A stretch of DNA of 64,000 bases. It comes from Verrucomicrobiia bacterium (GTDB taxonomy: Bacteria; Verrucomicrobiota; Verrucomicrobiia; Verrucomicrobiales; DEV007). The stretch spans positions 62,001 through 126,000 of the forward strand of contig JAUIAH010000005.1 of assembly GCA_030425385.1 (NCBI GenBank), in the 5' to 3' direction. Shown here piece after piece: positions 18,325 to 27,344 of the stretch. A program made the position numbers and the translations under genes. Within the stretch, counting starts at the first letter, position 1, and each line of letters opens with the position of its first letter. The notes below the pieces were generated by a model. It saw only the letters and a list, made by a program, of their open reading frames with translations, had not been told where the DNA came from and made no database searches.

Positions 18325-20160
18325 ATGCGCCATCCCAACATCCTTGCATTCGCATGCTGGCTAGGCTCAATCGCCGTTACCCAGGCGCAAACGCCATGGA
18401 TTCATTGGGAAGCCGGGTTCCACAACGACACCGGAAAGGCGGTTGTTTCCGTGCAAGCCGATTGGGCCGCGGACGGCATCCCTCAAAGCTACCACTACTG
18501 GAAAGAGAATCTCGAAGTGGCTGTTACCTGGCGGGCTGGAGACATCCTGACAACGAGGAATGACACGTTGATCTATGAGACAAGTTCCGCTTCAATTGAA
18601 CCAATCCAACTGGACGTTAAGCTCAGCCATCGTCTTGGCCGTGGCCCCATCCAATGGGTCGAATCGCAAGGGCCCACCAATGATGGGCGTATCGCGACAA
18701 GCGTGTCGGATGGTGCCGTCTGCGAATTAGAAGTATTCCTGAACGAAACAAAACTAACGGATCAAGAACAGCGACACCTTACTACCGGTGAGCCCGGGAG
18801 TGGAGAATGGGATCGCATACGACTGAACGTGAAATCCGTCGGTGCCACCTTGGAGACGGGCACTCGAGTCGAACTCCAAATCGCTGGCGCACCGATGGCA
18901 CGATCAACGCACAAGATCCCAAGCACCTCAGACCCACTGCCTTCAATCTTTGTGTTAGATGGCACACGCGAACTGAACTTCTGGGCCACGAAAACAAGGT
19001 TCGACCAATGCCAGCTCCAGTCGGATAGCTCCAAGTTTCTCGTGTCATCAGAGCATCAGTTTGAGAGGCAAGGCAACCATACCCGGATCGATCTCCTCCT
19101 CGGCCATGACGCAACGGTTCCTTCCTTCGAATTCGTCAATCTGCTGATGGAAGCTGACGGATTCACCAATCTGCAGCCAACGGTCCTACTCAACTTCCGG
19201 GAGTTCGAGGTACAGTCCGTAAAGAGCCTCCTTGCAGGTAGCTGGAACCGGTTCCCATCTCATCCGGCAGGCACCCGACCCGCAGGTCGCCCGCTTTGGG
19301 AATCCTCGTTGGCCCTCGCGGACAAGTCAGACATTCACGACTTGGGCCCCATCCTCGACCTGGAGAATGGGATCTTCGTTGCCAAACACATCAACGAACG
19401 CCGGATCCTCAGCGGCGCTGTTCGGCGGGAGATAGCGTCCCATCCAGCGATCTGGAAACAGCGTGAAGCCCAACCGATCCGTCTTTCGCTTCTTCAGGGA
19501 GAAGCGCTTGGCTCAGACAACCGATTCGACATAGACGTTGTCGGCTACGAAGTAGTCGATGGGATTGAGCGCCCCACACTCTGGCAATCAACAGAAACCG
19601 AATGGAAGCGAATCCACCTCCCCACGAAACGACTCACGGTAGGTGGTAGAGCTTTCGACATCAACAACACTGGTCTTATCTGCGGCTACACGGAAATCCT
19701 GCATGGAGGCGTGTCGAACCGAGTTCCATCCCTTTGGAAACAAGACGCCGAAGGCAACTACCAAAGCCACACACTGCCAGTTCCAGAGAATGCCATTCAT
19801 GCCGTGGCCGTCGCCATCAACCGCCGGGGAGTCGTCGTAGGCTGGTTCTCCGATGAAGACGGCAACGGTCGCGCATGCTACTGGGAACCGGGCACGGAAG
19901 GTGCCTCCTATCAATTTGTCGATCTGGATACGCTTGGCGTCGCACGCGGCATCAACGATCTGGATCAAATCGTCGGCGGCACCGACATCGACGCCTACCT
20001 GTGGCAGAGCGGCAAGCGCATCGACCTCTCCCAGATTCCCGGAGCCCCAGCACAAAGCCGCGCGCTCAGCATCAGTCACCTCGGGGAAGTCATGGTGTTG
20101 ACCGACAAAGGTGCGCGCCAATTGCTCGTACCGAAAACAACATTCACGCCAATCAAGTGA
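18325..20160 (+). CDS. secreted protein with C-terminal HAF-like repeats
   Basis: I chose the Met at 18325 because it gives a normal signal peptide (MRHPNILAFACWLGSIAVTQ); the frame extends to 18292 with a Cys-rich leader. The first ~380 residues are beta-rich and unrecognised. The last ~200 carry HAF/beta-propeller-like repeats (AFDINNTGLICGYTE, AVAINRRGVVVGWF, ARGINDLDQIVGG), a motif of extracellular proteins in which 'IN..G.IVG' recurs. It is divergent from the kinase gene by about 80 bp. Function is unknown. Confidence 0.72.
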   Translation: MRHPNILAFACWLGSIAVTQAQTPWIHWEAGFHNDTGKAVVSVQADWAADGIPQSYHYWKENLEVAVTWRAGDILTTRNDTLIYETSSASIEPIQLDVKLSHRLGRGPIQWVESQGPTNDGRIATSVSDGAVCELEVFLNETKLTDQEQRHLTTGEPGSGEWDRIRLNVKSVGATLETGTRVELQIAGAPMARSTHKIPSTSDPLPSIFVLDGTRELNFWATKTRFDQCQLQSDSSKFLVSSEHQFERQGNHTRIDLLLGHDATVPSFEFVNLLMEADGFTNLQPTVLLNFREFEVQSVKSLLAGSWNRFPSHPAGTRPAGRPLWESSLALADKSDIHDLGPILDLENGIFVAKHINERRILSGAVRREIASHPAIWKQREAQPIRLSLLQGEALGSDNRFDIDVVGYEVVDGIERPTLWQSTETEWKRIHLPTKRLTVGGRAFDINNTGLICGYTEILHGGVSNRVPSLWKQDAEGNYQSHTLPVPENAIHAVAVAINRRGVVVGWFSDEDGNGRACYWEPGTEGASYQFVDLDTLGVARGINDLDQIVGGTDIDAYLWQSGKRIDLSQIPGAPAQSRALSISHLGEVMVLTDKGARQLLVPKTTFTPIK

Positions 20161-20192
20161 ATCTCCCTGGTCAGGCCTTAAGAACTGACTGC

Positions 20193-20717
20193 TCACAGAT
20201 GGACGCTGAGGCCACTATTGGGCTTTGTCAGGGCGCACGTGAATGACGTTTGTTTGTTGCGCAGCTGCATCAGCAAAGAATTCGCGTCAATTGATGTGCC
20301 CTCTAGAAACTCAGACTCCGGGCGGGCTTCCGCACACTGCTTTGCACGGTAGATTGTCAGGGTTCGCGTCGAATCGTCTAAGGCTCTTCGGCAGAGTGCG
20401 GCGATGTAAAATCGATTGAACTGTCCATCTGCAAGGGTCTGCGAGGCTGTGTCTGGAACATGGGTGACGGTGTAGCCACCTGATGGAGTGGTTCGCTCCT
20501 CAAACCCCTTCATTCCCCCGCATGCCCAGATTCTGAATGCTAGCCAGTGCTCATCGTGAGATTCGGCGGCTTCCGTAAGCCAGGTGACCCAGTTCTCGGT
20601 TCCTGTGGAATTGAACCGTTTGCTGTAGTAGATCTGGCCAGTGCGGGCTGCAAGGTCAATTTCCTCCTTCATGAGGGTGCGGGTGCGGTCGTCAAGATCT
20701 CTATAGTTGAAGTTCAT
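20193..20717 (-). CDS. small protein of unknown function at the end of the ATPase-kinase-regulator operon
   Basis: The protein has 174 residues and no signal or membrane segment. It starts NFNYRDLDDRTRTLMKEEID and continues with an amphipathic helical region (NWVTWLTEAAESHDEHWLAFRIW) before a Gly/Thr-rich middle (GGYTVTHVPDTASQTLADGQFNRFY) and a helical end. I do not recognise the family. It lies 60 bp downstream of the response-regulator stop in the same direction, so it is probably co-transcribed and could be the effector or an accessory of that system. Upstream spacing and lack of overlap make this weaker than for the other three genes. Confidence 0.65.
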   Translation of the reverse strand: MNFNYRDLDDRTRTLMKEEIDLAARTGQIYYSKRFNSTGTENWVTWLTEAAESHDEHWLAFRIWACGGMKGFEERTTPSGGYTVTHVPDTASQTLADGQFNRFYIAALCRRALDDSTRTLTIYRAKQCAEARPESEFLEGTSIDANSLLMQLRNKQTSFTCALTKPNSGLSVHL

Positions 20718-20777
20718 TAGAAAGAACGAAAAAGATTACGTTAGTGAACCAGAGATCGGGGAATGATTGCCGACGTT

Positions 20778-21740
20778 TCAATCGGTGCCTTGCCTCAACT
20801 TGTAGGTGGCATTGGCTCCGCTTCCCTTTCTGTCTACTACCCCTTCGTCAGTCAATCTTGAGATAGCTTGCTTCACACGTTCCAAACCAACGCCTGACTC
20901 ATCTATGATCTGTTGGCGGGTCCCCTTCTTGACCCTTTTCACGGTCGAAACAACACGGCTCATGTCAGCCTCAATCTGACTCGTGGCAACAGTCTCATTT
21001 GCCACCTCCACTTCCATCCAGTCAACCAATGTGTAGCCGCGATCTCCCGTTTCGATGATGGCGTTCGATTCGCATCCAAGTTTGTCCTTACACCTTCGGC
21101 GGAAATCGCCGATTGCGCTCGGGATTGCATTGGTCTCAACACCTAGCAATTGAGCTAATCTCGCACTAGAAAAGGATGGGAACTTGCCGCCCTTCTTCTT
21201 CGCCAGAATCTTAACAATATCTCGAATATATCCGTTTCCCCTAGTTCCGCCGACGAGCTTGCCACAAATCTCGATGCCGTTGTCGTAGACGACCATTGAT
21301 CCCCCCTCAAAAGTACCGGATGAATTGGCCGATTCGATCCTTGGTTTCGCTCCTTCGTTGAGGTACTTGTCAATCTTGGGCTCGATCTTGTCTTCGTCGA
21401 AAGGTTTCCCTACGAAATTTGCAGCTCCAAGTTCCATCATCTCCCTTGCAAGCAGGTATCCATCAAGCCCATTTGCTGTAACGACAATTACTGGTGGAGG
21501 TGATTCGCCTGATACAATTCTTTGCAGCAGGTTCTTGCCGTGTTCGACGCGTGCGACGCCTTCGTATTTGACGGGGATTGCGAGATCGAGAAGCACAAGA
21601 TCGTACTTTCGAGTTTCCAAGTGTCTTATCGCCTTTTCTTGGGAGGCGCAGTCGTCATGTTCGTGGCCCATAGAGGAGACACGGTCTTTGAGTTCCTCTC
21701 TCACGTCCTCCTCGTCGTCTACGATTAGAATCTTGCTCAT
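20778..21740 (-). CDS. response regulator with two winged-helix-like domains
   Basis: The protein has 320 residues. The receiver (1-128) is intact: DD at 8-9, phospho-acceptor D52 (LVLLDLAIP), T in VVTANG, K in VGKPF. Unusually, a ~12-residue insert (KYEGVARVEHGKN) follows the acceptor strand. Residues about 165-245 look like a winged helix (FPSFSSARLAQLLGV ... IETGDRGYTLVDW). Residues about 255-320 look like a second one (GTRQQIIDESGVGLERVKQA ISRLTDEG). Its ATG overlaps the kinase stop by 4 bp. It may regulate the operon or act as a phospho-controlled switch for the ATPase. Confidence 0.85.
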   Translation of the reverse strand: MSKILIVDDEEDVREELKDRVSSMGHEHDDCASQEKAIRHLETRKYDLVLLDLAIPVKYEGVARVEHGKNLLQRIVSGESPPPVIVVTANGLDGYLLAREMMELGAANFVGKPFDEDKIEPKIDKYLNEGAKPRIESANSSGTFEGGSMVVYDNGIEICGKLVGGTRGNGYIRDIVKILAKKKGGKFPSFSSARLAQLLGVETNAIPSAIGDFRRRCKDKLGCESNAIIETGDRGYTLVDWMEVEVANETVATSQIEADMSRVVSTVKRVKKGTRQQIIDESGVGLERVKQAISRLTDEGVVDRKGSGANATYKLRQGTD

Positions 21741-22876
21741 GTCGATTTGGTGCGATTGCTAGCCTGTGGGATTCGAATCTCAACCTGCATTCCATTCTCC
21801 GGTCCGCTGGATAGGGTCAATTGTCCACCGTGAGCACTGACATATCGGCGACAGATTGGGAGTCCGTAACCCGAGCCGAAGCCCTCGGTCGACCCTGCAC
21901 GCTTTTTAGATGAGCCGCCCGGGATGAACTCCCGGAGCTTTTTTAGATCGCGAGGTTCGACCCCTTTGCCCGTGTCATGAACCGTAATTTCAAGGCACTG
22001 ATTCCTGACGCCTGCAGTGATGGTGACCTGACCGGGCTTCACTGAAGTTGGGGAAACTGCATGAGCCTCGATGCCGTTCTTGATGAGATTCGTGAGAACC
22101 ATAGCAATGTGAAATCGAGACACGTCGAAAACTAGGTCGTGCGGAACCTCGACCTTGCACTCGACACCATGGGTCTCGCGCCCGTGGCTCTTAAGTTGGT
22201 CAATGGCGCTCTTGACCGACTCCTGGCAAAGCTCGCGAATGTGTTCTGGCTTCAGCTTTAAGGCTAAGTCTTCAGAATAGTCTGACATCATCCTCACAAG
22301 GCCTTGGAGATAGCTTCTCCCGTTTTTGAATCGCTGTGCCCGTTGCTTAATGGCGGAGGATGCTGCATCACCCTTCAGTTCTTCCAAATCCACGTTCAGA
22401 TGCGTTAGGACATTTTTTATGTCATGGACGGCGCTCCTCAGGTGCAGCTCAACGAACTTTTCGGCCAGCTTCAAGGAAAGGTTGCGCGCATCAGAACCGA
22501 ACTTCGTCTCGATCGTCTCGAGCGCTCGTTGAATAATCGCTGGATTCGAACTTGCGAGACTCGATGCTGGGCTTCGGCGCTCGAGTGATCTCTTTGCCGT
22601 CTTGCTTACCAGTGCGTTTGAGTCTCCGGCGAGAACCGCGCTCAGGCTCCTGAACAAGTCGTCAGGAATCCAAGCAAGAGCTTCTGCGACTACCTTGCGT
22701 ACTTCCCATTTGGGATCGTTGGCATACTTCGAGAGAGCAAGTAGGGCCTCGGTATTAGCAGCATTCTCTCGGATAAGAGAGCAAGCCGTCTCAGCTTCCC
22801 GTTTGCGCTTGCTCCAGGAGGGGGGCTCTCCTTGTGTGCCTGATGTAGTGCCACGATCGGTCATCAATTCATCCAT
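21737..22876 (-). CDS. soluble histidine kinase with HEAT-like N-terminus
   Basis: The start at 22876 is chosen because it overlaps the upstream ATPase stop by 8 bp (translational coupling); it gives 379 residues and removes an unlikely upstream leader. Residues 25-110 contain helical HEAT-like repeats (LLALSKYANDPKWEVRKVVA; LSAVLAGDSNALVSKTAKRS). The dimerisation helix has H151 in AVHDIKNVLTHLN. The ATPase part has the N-box LTNLIKNGIEAH, HDTGKGVE and GFGSGYGLPICRRYVSAHGG. No membrane segment is present, so it should sense an internal signal or a partner protein, plausibly the ATPase. Confidence 0.88.
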   Translation of the reverse strand: MDELMTDRGTTSGTQGEPPSWSKRKREAETACSLIRENAANTEALLALSKYANDPKWEVRKVVAEALAWIPDDLFRSLSAVLAGDSNALVSKTAKRSLERRSPASSLASSNPAIIQRALETIETKFGSDARNLSLKLAEKFVELHLRSAVHDIKNVLTHLNVDLEELKGDAASSAIKQRAQRFKNGRSYLQGLVRMMSDYSEDLALKLKPEHIRELCQESVKSAIDQLKSHGRETHGVECKVEVPHDLVFDVSRFHIAMVLTNLIKNGIEAHAVSPTSVKPGQVTITAGVRNQCLEITVHDTGKGVEPRDLKKLREFIPGGSSKKRAGSTEGFGSGYGLPICRRYVSAHGGQLTLSSGPENGMQVEIRIPQASNRTKST

Positions 22877-24755
22877 TGTACCGCTCACCTCGAAGCCGGA
22901 AGGCATCCTTGCCGCCCTCGAGGAGATTAATAATCTCATCCCGGCAATCGTCAACCCCCCCACACATTTTTACGGCGCCTGAGTGACCATTGGATTGCAT
23001 GACGAGGACGAGCTCCGCTTCCCCCAGGACAGGAATGTTCGGGTTGTGGGTGACGAAGATCAGCTGCCGACGGGTCTTGACATTCCGAACGCTGGTCACA
23101 ATCGATTCGAAGACATAGCTGTTGTCGAGATTGTCCTCCGGTTGGTCGATCATCAGCGGGTTGGCGCTCTCAAGCATCAGAATTGGCAGGATCGCAGTGC
23201 ATTTCTGTCCGGTTGAAAGCTCCGATGACGCCTTGTAGACGTCGTTATCGCACAGCTCGATCAACGGCAAATCCTCGCTATCGACAACTTCCAGGGTCAT
23301 GAGCTGATCCGGCGGCGCAAGGCACTTGATGACGGTGGCAGCCTGCTTCAGATTGATGCCGGTGGCTCTCTGAAGGCCAGTTTGGTCTTCCTGGCGAACC
23401 ATCTCTCCAAGCTCCTGCGGAGATATGGCAGCGCTGATGGAGCCTGCAACAGATCTCTGTTGAATCCGCGATCCGCGCAGTGCTTCCTCCAAAACTCGAC
23501 GGAAGGCTTCTTGGTCTGCATTCTGAGTGACGGTGACACGAATGCTTGGCAGAAGCTGTTCGTTGAGGTGACTAGCCACCTTCTGGCGAATCTCGAACCT
23601 TCGGTCCCTCTCCTCGGAGAGCCTAGCCAGTAGAATCTCGCGTTGCGCAACGTGTTTCTTTATCAGGGTTTTGACTTCCTCAAGCCGCCCAGCTTTGGAA
23701 AGAAGTTCATTCTGCTGTTTTTCGAGCTTAATTCGCTCTGCGGATCGGGCTTGGTTCTGCTGCTGCGTTTCAAGTGTCTTTCGGAACTCTAGTTCTTGGG
23801 CAGCATGTCGTTTTTCGAGATCAGCGATCTCACCCCGCACCGATTGGTTAGTTGTCTTCAGAAGATCAACGACTTTTGCTAGCATATTCTTAGCCTCGCC
23901 GACTCCACTTCGGGTGGCGACCTGGATCCTGCTAACAATTTCACCGTTTGGTCCCTCCTTTAGATCACGCGGAATCTCTTCAGTTCCGCGGCTATCGATC
24001 ACATCAATGATTTCTTGAATCTCTTCCGCGAGACTCAGCAGGCCTGAGGCGGAATCGGCTACGATGCGTGTTTCACGATCCCTGGACGCTTTTTTAATAT
24101 GCGCTTGATTGACGATCGGAGCACTATCTCCCCCCTCATTCGAGAAACCCTTCAGTCTCTCTCTGATTCCTTCTAGCTGTATTAGTTCGCCTTCGAGGTT
24201 TGCTTGCTCGTCTGCCAAGGGAAGAATGGCCGAGGCGTTGGATTCAAGTGCCCTCACAGTTTCCCCGATCTTGGCGCGAACCGCTCGAAGATTCTCTTCT
24301 TCGAATTTATCAAGAAGATCGAGTTGGTAGTGAGGGGTTTCCGCAATGTACTCGATCTCGTTCTGGCTGTAGATGTCCGCCCGGAAGATCTGAGCAACCT
24401 GCGGAGACATGGGCAAAGTGTTACCGCTAGAATCGACTAGTATGGGATCCTCGTTTGCAGACCGACTGATCGTATAGACCAGGTCATCCTTCGTTTCGAT
24501 GGTCAATTCGACTCTCCCTCCGCTCAGGTTCGTGTCGATGAGCGATTGAACCCGCTTTTGGACGGGATCGCCTTTCCTTCCCGGCATCACATTTAGCGCG
24601 AATCTAACCATTTCCTGAACCGTGCTTTTCCCTGTGCCCCTTGGTCCGATAATGCAGTTCAATCCGCGATCAAATGAGAGGTTCAAGTCCTCAAGGAATC
24701 CGCTAGTGACTTCTATACTTCTGATGCGATGGGATGGCTCTTCGGATTGCAGCAT
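22869..24755 (-). CDS. SMC/TrlF-like AAA ATPase with coiled coil
   Basis: The protein has 628 residues. Walker A GPRGTGKS lies at 37-44. A long central coiled-coil region (about 145-430) is followed by an ABC-type signature LSTGQKC (~513), Walker B PLMIDQPEDNLD (~533) and the switch THNPNIPVLGEAELV (~569). The C-terminal block matches my memory of TrlF/PHP-AAA ATPases, but the N-terminal PHP phosphoesterase domain of those proteins is missing. It is therefore a stand-alone ATPase that could sense DNA ends or phage structures, as SMC-like ATPases do in several defence systems. It is the first gene of a leftward operon; its stop overlaps the kinase start. Confidence 0.88.
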   Translation of the reverse strand: MLQSEEPSHRIRSIEVTSGFLEDLNLSFDRGLNCIIGPRGTGKSTVQEMVRFALNVMPGRKGDPVQKRVQSLIDTNLSGGRVELTIETKDDLVYTISRSANEDPILVDSSGNTLPMSPQVAQIFRADIYSQNEIEYIAETPHYQLDLLDKFEEENLRAVRAKIGETVRALESNASAILPLADEQANLEGELIQLEGIRERLKGFSNEGGDSAPIVNQAHIKKASRDRETRIVADSASGLLSLAEEIQEIIDVIDSRGTEEIPRDLKEGPNGEIVSRIQVATRSGVGEAKNMLAKVVDLLKTTNQSVRGEIADLEKRHAAQELEFRKTLETQQQNQARSAERIKLEKQQNELLSKAGRLEEVKTLIKKHVAQREILLARLSEERDRRFEIRQKVASHLNEQLLPSIRVTVTQNADQEAFRRVLEEALRGSRIQQRSVAGSISAAISPQELGEMVRQEDQTGLQRATGINLKQAATVIKCLAPPDQLMTLEVVDSEDLPLIELCDNDVYKASSELSTGQKCTAILPILMLESANPLMIDQPEDNLDNSYVFESIVTSVRNVKTRRQLIFVTHNPNIPVLGEAELVLVMQSNGHSGAVKMCGGVDDCRDEIINLLEGGKDAFRLRGERYNG

Positions 24756-24807
24756 GTTTCAGTCTAACAGAGTGAGCCGCCTTGTCGTGCGAAGACTGCT
24801 CGTAGCC

Positions 24808-24857
24808 CACATAGGGTAGAGTGCCCTATGTGTGCCCTATGTGATCCCGACATAGGG
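24808..24857. promoter_or_regulatory. fourfold CATAGGG/CCCTATG inverted-repeat operator
   Basis: Four copies of one half-site occur in 50 bp: CACATAGGG at 24808-24816, CCCTATGTG at 24824-24832, CCCTATGTG at 24835-24843 and ACATAGGG at 24850-24857. They form two inverted pairs with 7- and 6-base spacers. They lie 53-102 bp upstream of the ATPase start, where a promoter and operator are expected. A dimeric regulator, perhaps the operon's own winged-helix response regulator, is the natural candidate to bind it. Confidence 0.7.
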
Positions 24858-25405
24858 AAACACTTGCCCCAGGACTGCCCTAGATGGGGGGGCATAGGCC
24901 TCTCATCCCCAAGGTGACGCCCAAGCGCCGGGGGGCGAAGTTCGGTGCGTTGCGACCAAATTCATCTCTGTGCCGTTAGATTATCGCGCCAACAAACATG
25001 ACCACCATGAACTCGTCTTTAAGCCTTGTCACCCTAGATTTTATCTCTTCGGGGAGGGAGCTATTCCGCCTCGATCCTAACCGGGCTCACAGGTCGATTC
25101 CGCCTTGTCGGGTCTTGGACGCGGCACCTTCGAACAGTGCGGTCAGCGTGTTTCAGGCACGTCAGTCCCCACCTTCTGGCGGAGAAGCAATCAGAACTGA
25201 GATACTCCCTGCTCGCCGGAGCGATCGCGCTTCTCAGCTGCTGGATATCACTCTGTCAGGCGATGAAGACAACGCCGAGTGCGCTGCATGGGAGCTGGGC
25301 AATGAACTCCGGGGGAGTTCGTTTACTAACACTCTTTCCTCCACCGTTGCTGCTAGGTAGAGGACTATTCAGATACGCAGCACCAACTAAACACAAAGTA
25401 TAGTA
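24858..25405. other. divergent intergenic region without a convincing gene
   Basis: Between the operator repeats and the ubiquitin-like operon there are only overlapping frames of 88-120 codons (24998-25360 and 25137-25403) that lack family features and have low-complexity, unbalanced composition. It may hold the promoter of the rightward operon and remnants of a regulator gene. I see no hairpin terminator. Confidence 0.4.
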
Positions 25406-26179
25406 ATGATAAACGAAAGCAAAAACAATGATCTAGAGTCGGACGAGATCGAGGATCTTGAAGTCTGTGCTAGAGAGGGGCGAAAGCCGAGGGTAGGTCA
25501 ACGATACCGAGCCCTTTTCGCGAACGGGGATCTTAGATTCAATGCAATCGTCATCGATGATCCGGTGCCGTTGGGGAGACAGATTCTAGCAAGCGGAGGG
25601 GTCGATGAAGTGCATGGCTACTCCCTCTTCGCCATCCTCAAATCCGGCGATTTTGAAGACGTTCGCCTCGACGAACCGTTTGACCTTCGTGCGCGAGGAG
25701 TGGAGCGATTCGTAGCATTCCAGACAGACAGCGACTACAAGCTTACTCTGCGTGGAGATCAGCTCAGATGGGGAAAGCCTGCGATCAGCGGAGCCGCTCT
25801 CTATAAACTGGCTAAAGTTGCCGACGACGAGGCCGTCTTTCTTGAAGTCCGTGGTGGTCAAGATCGATTGACCGAACCTAACGAACTGATCGATCTCACC
25901 GATCCCGGGATTGAACGATTCGTGGTCGCGCCAAAGCCAGCTTCGACATTTGAAATCATCGTCAATTCGAGACCGCGAGTCGTCGATAGCCAATACGTCA
26001 CTTTCGAGCAGGTGGTGCAACTCGCATACCCAAACTGCAATGAACCGAATGTGACGTTTTCCATGACCTATCGGCACGCTGCGTCGAAGCCGCACGCAGG
26101 GGAGCTCGGTCCAGGTGGAAGCGTGCAAGTCAAAACGAAGGGAACCATCTTCAATGTCACAAAAACCGTTCAGTCTTAG
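25406..26179 (+). CDS. multi-ubiquitin-like (poly-beta-grasp) protein
   Basis: The protein has 257 residues with three ubiquitin-like beta-grasp units: about 28-105, about 107-180 (YKLTLRGDQLRWGKPAISGA ... GIERFVVAP) and about 183-257 (FEIIVNSRPRVVDSQYVTFE ... GTIFNVTKTVQS). The last unit closely follows the Multi_ubiq (PF14452) pattern: F-E-I-I-V-N, F-E-Q-V-V-Q-L-A-Y-P, then M-T-Y-R and the G-x-S-V-x-V-K turn. It ends without a Gly-Gly tail, as usual for this family. Its 3' end overlaps the E1 gene by 26 bp. It is probably the modifier used by the E1 next door. Confidence 0.87.
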   Translation: MINESKNNDLESDEIEDLEVCAREGRKPRVGQRYRALFANGDLRFNAIVIDDPVPLGRQILASGGVDEVHGYSLFAILKSGDFEDVRLDEPFDLRARGVERFVAFQTDSDYKLTLRGDQLRWGKPAISGAALYKLAKVADDEAVFLEVRGGQDRLTEPNELIDLTDPGIERFVVAPKPASTFEIIVNSRPRVVDSQYVTFEQVVQLAYPNCNEPNVTFSMTYRHAASKPHAGELGPGGSVQVKTKGTIFNVTKTVQS

Positions 26180-27344
26180 TCCCGACCTCAAGCGCCTTCG
26201 CGACGAGGGGTACTTCGTTCAGATCCGCGGTGGCTTCCTCGTTATGCGTAAGGTGCCCTACATCGACGCACAGCGTCAGGTGCAGAATGGCACTCTGATT
26301 TCGAGTCTGGCGCTCGCGGGAGACGTGACACAGAGGCCAGACACGCACGTAGTCTTCTTCGATGGAGAATATCCCTGCAGGCCCGACGGCGCGCCGATTG
26401 AACAGATCAAGAACTCAAGTCAACGCTTTGATCTCGGGAACGGCATCATCGCTAGGCACCGGTTCTCAAGCAAGCCCACCGGAGGATACACGGACTATCA
26501 CCACAAGATGACTACCTACGCCTCGATACTCTCAGGGCCGGCAGCGGTTCTAGATCCGGATGCAAACCCAAGAGCATTTGGTGCTCCGGAGGAGGAAGAT
26601 GCGAGCATGTTTAACTATACGGAAACGGCTTCTGACAGAGCCGGGATTGGAGTGCTGACCGCCTTGCTGACATCAGAACGAATTGCGATCATCGGACTGG
26701 GCGGCACAGGATCGTACGTACTCGATATCGTCGCGAAGACACCTGTTCGAGAAATTCATCTCTTCGATGGCGATGAATTCTTGCAGCACAATGCTTTTCG
26801 GGCACCCGGGGCTCCATCGATAGATGAACTGCGTGAGGCACCGAAGAAGGTCGACTATTTCAAAAGCATCTATTCGCGAATGCATCGAGGAATCGCTACT
26901 CATCCTCAACATCTCGATGAGACCAATCTGCATCTCTTGGCGGGCATTTCGTTTGCCTTCATCAACATGGATGCGGGCGAAGCGAAGAAGCGTATCGTCG
27001 AAAAACTTGAAAGACTCGGCGTCCCTTTCGTGGATGTCGGCATGGGGCTTGAGTTGGTTGACGGCTCACTCGGAGGAATCTTGCGGGTCACTACGAGCAT
27101 ACCCGAGAAGCGAGATCACGTTCACAATGGCTGCGTTTCCTTTGAGGATGGCGATGATGATCTCTATTCGTCCAACATCCAAGTCGCCGACCTCAACGCG
27201 TTGAATGCAATCATGGCAACTATCAAATGGAAAAAGCTCCGCGGATTCTATCGCGATCTCGAAAAGGAACTTCACAGTACTTACACTACGGACGGCAATC
27301 TGCTACTGAACAGCCACACCGATGATGCAGCACAGACATCTTAA
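26154..27344 (+). CDS. E1-like ThiF adenylyltransferase with DUF6791-type N-terminus
   Basis: The start at 26154 (MSQKPFSLSPDLKRL) overlaps the upstream Ubl gene and gives 396 residues. Residues about 1-155 match the N-terminal region seen on ThiF proteins of multi-ubiquitin operons (FVQIRGGFLVMRKVPYID; GYTDYHHKMTTYA). A Rossmann E1 core follows, with IAIIGLGGTGSYVLDIV (nucleotide loop 181-187), LFDGDEFLQHNAFRAPGA and FVDVGMGLELV. Near the end is a conserved Cys in VHNGCVSFEDGDDD and SNIQVADLNALNA. E1/ThiF enzymes adenylate ubiquitin-like proteins. No E2 or JAB gene is seen nearby. Confidence 0.9.
   Translation: MSQKPFSLSPDLKRLRDEGYFVQIRGGFLVMRKVPYIDAQRQVQNGTLISSLALAGDVTQRPDTHVVFFDGEYPCRPDGAPIEQIKNSSQRFDLGNGIIARHRFSSKPTGGYTDYHHKMTTYASILSGPAAVLDPDANPRAFGAPEEEDASMFNYTETASDRAGIGVLTALLTSERIAIIGLGGTGSYVLDIVAKTPVREIHLFDGDEFLQHNAFRAPGAPSIDELREAPKKVDYFKSIYSRMHRGIATHPQHLDETNLHLLAGISFAFINMDAGEAKKRIVEKLERLGVPFVDVGMGLELVDGSLGGILRVTTSIPEKRDHVHNGCVSFEDGDDDLYSSNIQVADLNALNAIMATIKWKKLRGFYRDLEKELHSTYTTDGNLLLNSHTDDAAQTS

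Noticed and set aside
24998-25403. Possible small gene or regulator between the two island operons
   Set aside because: Neither frame has a helix-turn-helix or other motif, and composition is unlike real proteins; left as intergenic.
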